From: Actinomucor elegans
Lineage: Eukaryota > Mucoromycota > Mucoromycetes > Mucorales > Mucoraceae
DNA: 64,000 nt
Reading direction: 5' to 3'
NCBI GenBank assembly: GCA_026027325.1
Contig: JAMSLZ010000004.1
Span: forward strand, 2,480,001 to 2,544,000
Position 1 is the first letter of the stretch, and each line of letters opens with the position of its first letter. The notes under the pieces were generated by a model that saw only the letters and a list, made by a program, of their open reading frames with translations, did no database searches and was not told the origin of the DNA. Of this stretch, positions 61,301 through 64,000 are shown in pieces. A program made the translations under genes and the position numbers.

Positions 61301-63496
61301 GCAAAGATGAAGTTTTTGTACTTGAAGATCTCTCTTCAGTGGTCGATCTCGTACTGCTTGATATTTGAATGGTCTCACTTGAAGAATATCGTGTAGATGA
61401 AGCTGTGCTTGTTGGTACTTCTTTAGTTGTATGTTTCGTACTGCTTGACGATCGAGTAGTCTCAGTTGAGGAATGATCTGTTCTTGTAGGTTTTTCTTCA
61501 GTGCTAGACTTCGTAATGCTTGACGATTGGGTAGTTTCGGTTGATGAGTATTGCGAAGAAGTTGATATATTTGTGCTGCTTGATGATCGAGTGCTCTCAG
61601 TTGAAGAATAATTTGTGCCTGTGGGCTTTTCCTTAGTGGTAGATGGTGTGATACTAGGCGACAGAGTAACCTCAGTTGTTGAGTGTCTCGTAGAAGAAGT
61701 TGATAACTTTGTGCTACTTGATGATCGAGTACTTTCAGCTGAAGAATGATTTGTACTTGTGGGCTTTTCCTCAGTGGTAGCCTTCGTAGTACTAGACGAT
61801 TGAGTAGTCTTGGTTGATAATTTTGTGCTACTTGATGATCGAGTGCTCTCAGTTGAAGAATATTTTGTATTTGTGGGCTTTTCCTCAGCGGTAGATGATG
61901 TGATACTAGGTGACCGAGTAGCCTCGGTTGTTGAGTGTCTCGTAGAAGAAGTTAATAATCTTGTGCTGCTTGACAATTGAGTAGTTTCAGTTGTTGAGTG
62001 TCTCGTAGAAGAAGTTGATAGCTTGCTACTTGATGATCGAGTGCTCTCAGTTGAAGAGTGATTTGTACTTGTGGGCTTTTCCTCGGTGGTAGACTTCGTA
62101 GTACTAGACGGCTTTGCAGTCTCGGTTGAAGAATGATTAGTACCTGTAGGCTTTTCCTCAGTGGTAGATTTTGTAGCGCTAGACTTTGTAGTGCTAGACG
62201 ATTGAGTATTCCTTGTGCTTGAAGGCTTTTCAGTGGTAAATCTTGAACTGCTTGATGATTGAATAGGCGAGTTTGATAACTTTGTACTCGTTGATTCAGT
62301 TGTATGCTTCGAGCTGCTTGAAGTACGAGTAATCTTGGTGGAAGAATATCGTGAAGACGTAGACGATGAGCTACTATGTGATGTCTTGTTGGTAGACGTA
62401 TTTCTTGTTGTTGTAGATTTACTTGAAGAGCGTGTAGGAATGATATTGTGATCTGAACTAGTAGCAGTAGTATCCTTTGATCCAGTAGCTTTAACAGTGG
62501 GTTTCACTGTTGATCGTGAAGTTGAGTGTGTACTGCTTTTATCACTGGCGATACTAGTTGGATCATGGTCAGAAGAAGTACTATGATTCTTGCGAGTGCC
62601 TATGGTAGTACTCGATCTAATTGATGCTTTGGTGCTTTGATGCGTTGTAGTAGTTTTAGTTGTACTGTTAGAGGTTGTTACTTTGGATGAGGAAGATGCT
62701 GACTTTGTAGAATGGCTTGTGCTCTTGCCTTTATGTTCAGAAGTCGAGCGTGCGGAAGACGTAGTCGGTTTAATATGTTTTGAGGACGTCGTAGTGGTGA
62801 CAGATTTGGACTTTGTGACTGTAGATGTATGACGAGAAGTAGGCTTTTTGTCGGTTATTGAAGTTTGGTGAGAGGTACCTGCATGTATGATATATTAGGT
62901 GATTAGGCTCTCTTAAGATTATTATTTATTGTTACATACGAGATGAAGAAGTCTTCTCTTTCACAGTATGAGAAGAGGTACTAGCATCTTTGGTTTGGGT
63001 CACTTTGTTTGTGGTTGATTTAGAAGATGTCTCAGATGCTGGTTGCAGAAAGTATTAATACCTTTGCACGCGTAATACTCCTATTAGACATAAACTGTAC
63101 CTGAGCGCGTGCTAGTAGTGGGGTGATCTTCTTTCTTGGTGGTTGTGGCGGATCTAGACTTGCTATCAGATGAAACGGGCGTCGTTACACGGCTAGTTTC
63201 TTTCTTCTTCGCTGATTCATCGTCTTCCGGTGTAACATCTTCCTTTCCATTGGCAGAAATCTCTACCAGCGCTTCTCTCTTTTCGAATACACTGTTAATT
63301 AACGGCAATCTGCTAATTGGGTCTAGTGTCGTTTTCATTGTTTCTTTGATATCGATCTGTTTTTTTTTTTAGTTGATTGTTTCTTTTTATAACCGTATAA
63401 ACTTACAGCATTATCAGCAGTGACAGTATTTAATGTCATAAAGAACAGTAATGCATACAAGCATATTGTAATGCGTAAAAATACATGTGTATTCAT
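58338..63496 (-). CDS. Ser/Thr-rich transmembrane mucin, Msb2-like signalling sensor
   Basis: Six exons (63407-63496, 63101-63356, 62940-63038, 59159-62878, 58741-59106, 58338-58675) give 1622 residues. Signal peptide (MNTHVFLRITICLYALLFFM), then about 1200 residues made almost wholly of Ser and Thr, including repeats of the type SSTKLSTSSTRHSTTE and a five-residue array TATES. Residues about 1390-1510 form a folded block (VKLKGIHYNSLIENAVMTAQ, then LPVLF, and FENLIADTKSPLYSADNGQL) resembling the membrane-proximal domain of Msb2/Hkr1 mucins. One helix (GAIIGICVSVGVCIYAAATV, about 1548-1570) and a cytoplasmic tail of about 50 residues (RRRKQKREQQ...) follow. Msb2-type proteins sense osmotic, wall or host cues for MAPK pathways. 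The Msb2 link is by layout and short resemblance only. Confidence 0.65.
59641..60420. repeat. 15-bp coding minisatellite (TATES repeat)
   Basis: A tandem array with unit TCGGTTGCAGTGGAT on the plus strand (coding strand: GAATCCACTGCAACC, Glu-Ser-Thr-Ala-Thr). About 31 near-identical units run from 59645 to 60105; about 20 more divergent units follow to 60420. In the regular part the only variable base is the third position of the last Thr codon. The array falls at residues of roughly 970-1225 of the mucin. It also opens long spurious reading frames on the other strand. Confidence 0.95.
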
Positions 63497-64000
63497 TTAC
63501 ATTCGTTTTCTTATTCGTAAAATGGTCTAGTCTATAGTACAAAGAGAAGAGAAGAAAAGAAAGAAAGCGAAAGAAAGCAAGGGAGCGCTATATATTTATG
63601 TTCTTGACAGCTATAAGCCAATAAATATATATACATTTATTGTGTGTTACCTTCAAGGACATGATAACAGGCAAAAGCCATCGTTTTTACACGTTACAGA
63701 ACATGTTGATGTGTCAAAAAAGGTCTTTAATAGCCTATTGAAAGTCTTTGAGAATACGTAGAGGAAGAAAGATACGCCTGACTAAACGTGTAAAGAAATA
63801 ATGCCCATTTTTACTTGATTAACATCTATTTAAAACCATCAATAAAAGCAATTAATTACCAAAGGGTTTTTCCGCACAGAGTTACACCAACTACAATCAA
63901 TGCTGCATTGTTCTGTGGAGTAAGAGAAGACTTTACCAAGTTAACTGCGAAGAAATCAATAACAAAAGGGCTTATCCTGACGCAGCAAGCAAATAATGAA
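63497..64000. promoter_or_regulatory. Upstream region of the mucin gene
   Basis: About 500 bp to the window edge: a purine-rich leader (GAAGAGAAGAAAAGAAAGAA, 63544-63563) and a TATA-like TATATATTTA at 63589-63598. No coding region recognised. Confidence 0.45.

Noticed and set aside
1..64000. CRISPR arrays, operons, prophage or biosynthetic cluster
   Set aside because: The window is eukaryotic with introns throughout; the genes are unrelated in function, and no spaced repeat array of CRISPR type exists.

Overview
The window is nuclear DNA of a filamentous fungus, most likely an early-diverging one (Mucoromycota, Mucorales-like). Intergenic DNA is AT-rich. Genes carry many short introns of about 45-110 bp with GTAAG/GTATG donors and CTAAY-like branch points, and several exons are only 9-31 nt. 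The gene set (Fanconi-type E2 UBE2T, UNC80-like and RalGAP-alpha giants, GPI/CFEM-like wall protein, GH18 chitinase, signalling mucin, short 161-residue tropomyosin) fits an early-diverging fungus rather than a yeast. I reconstructed the exon structures by eye, checking the reading phase across every junction. There are no prokaryotic genes, rRNAs, recognisable tRNAs or CRISPR arrays.

Layout. 1-3.4 kb (+): a GPI-anchored 8-cysteine protein and a secreted pepsin-like protein with both catalytic motifs altered. 4.4-9.9 kb (-): a peroxisomal enoyl-CoA isomerase ending in SRL, a UBE2T-type E2 with a long tail, and a monocarboxylate-transporter-like MFS protein. 11.6-14.3 kb (+): ARMC8/GID5, a subunit of the GID/CTLH ubiquitin ligase, converging on the V-ATPase proteolipid gene (-), with a possible small divergent gene beyond it. 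16.4-18 kb (-): NAP1. 18.6-25.6 kb (+): a 20-exon RalGAP-alpha gene, followed 52 bp later by a small C2H2 zinc-finger gene. 28.5-30.3 kb (+): glutaminyl cyclase and a PPxY membrane protein. 32-35.6 kb (+): trifunctional C1-tetrahydrofolate synthase, with one GC-AG intron. 37-42 kb (+): HSP90 behind a duplicated heat-shock element, ATP synthase subunit h, and a membrane-anchored GH18 chitinase.

42.1-42.4 kb holds a 203-bp MITE-like inverted repeat. 44.2-45.6 kb has ribosomal protein eL43 (+) converging on tropomyosin (-). 45.7-53.6 kb (-) is a 2532-residue UNC80-like protein. 55.2-55.9 kb (-) is a p24 cargo receptor. 58.3-63.5 kb (-) is a 1622-residue Ser/Thr-rich transmembrane mucin, resembling Msb2-type sensors, with a 15-bp coding minisatellite.

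The genes do not form a biosynthetic cluster. They are mostly housekeeping and cell-surface genes in ordinary eukaryotic order. The parts most worth a second look are the degenerate aspartic protease, the SUMO-interacting-motif-like tail on UBE2T, the RFX-like site cluster between NAP1 and RalGAP, the inverted-repeat element, the fungal UNC80-like protein and the mucin array, whose main variation is a CpG/TpG-type change.
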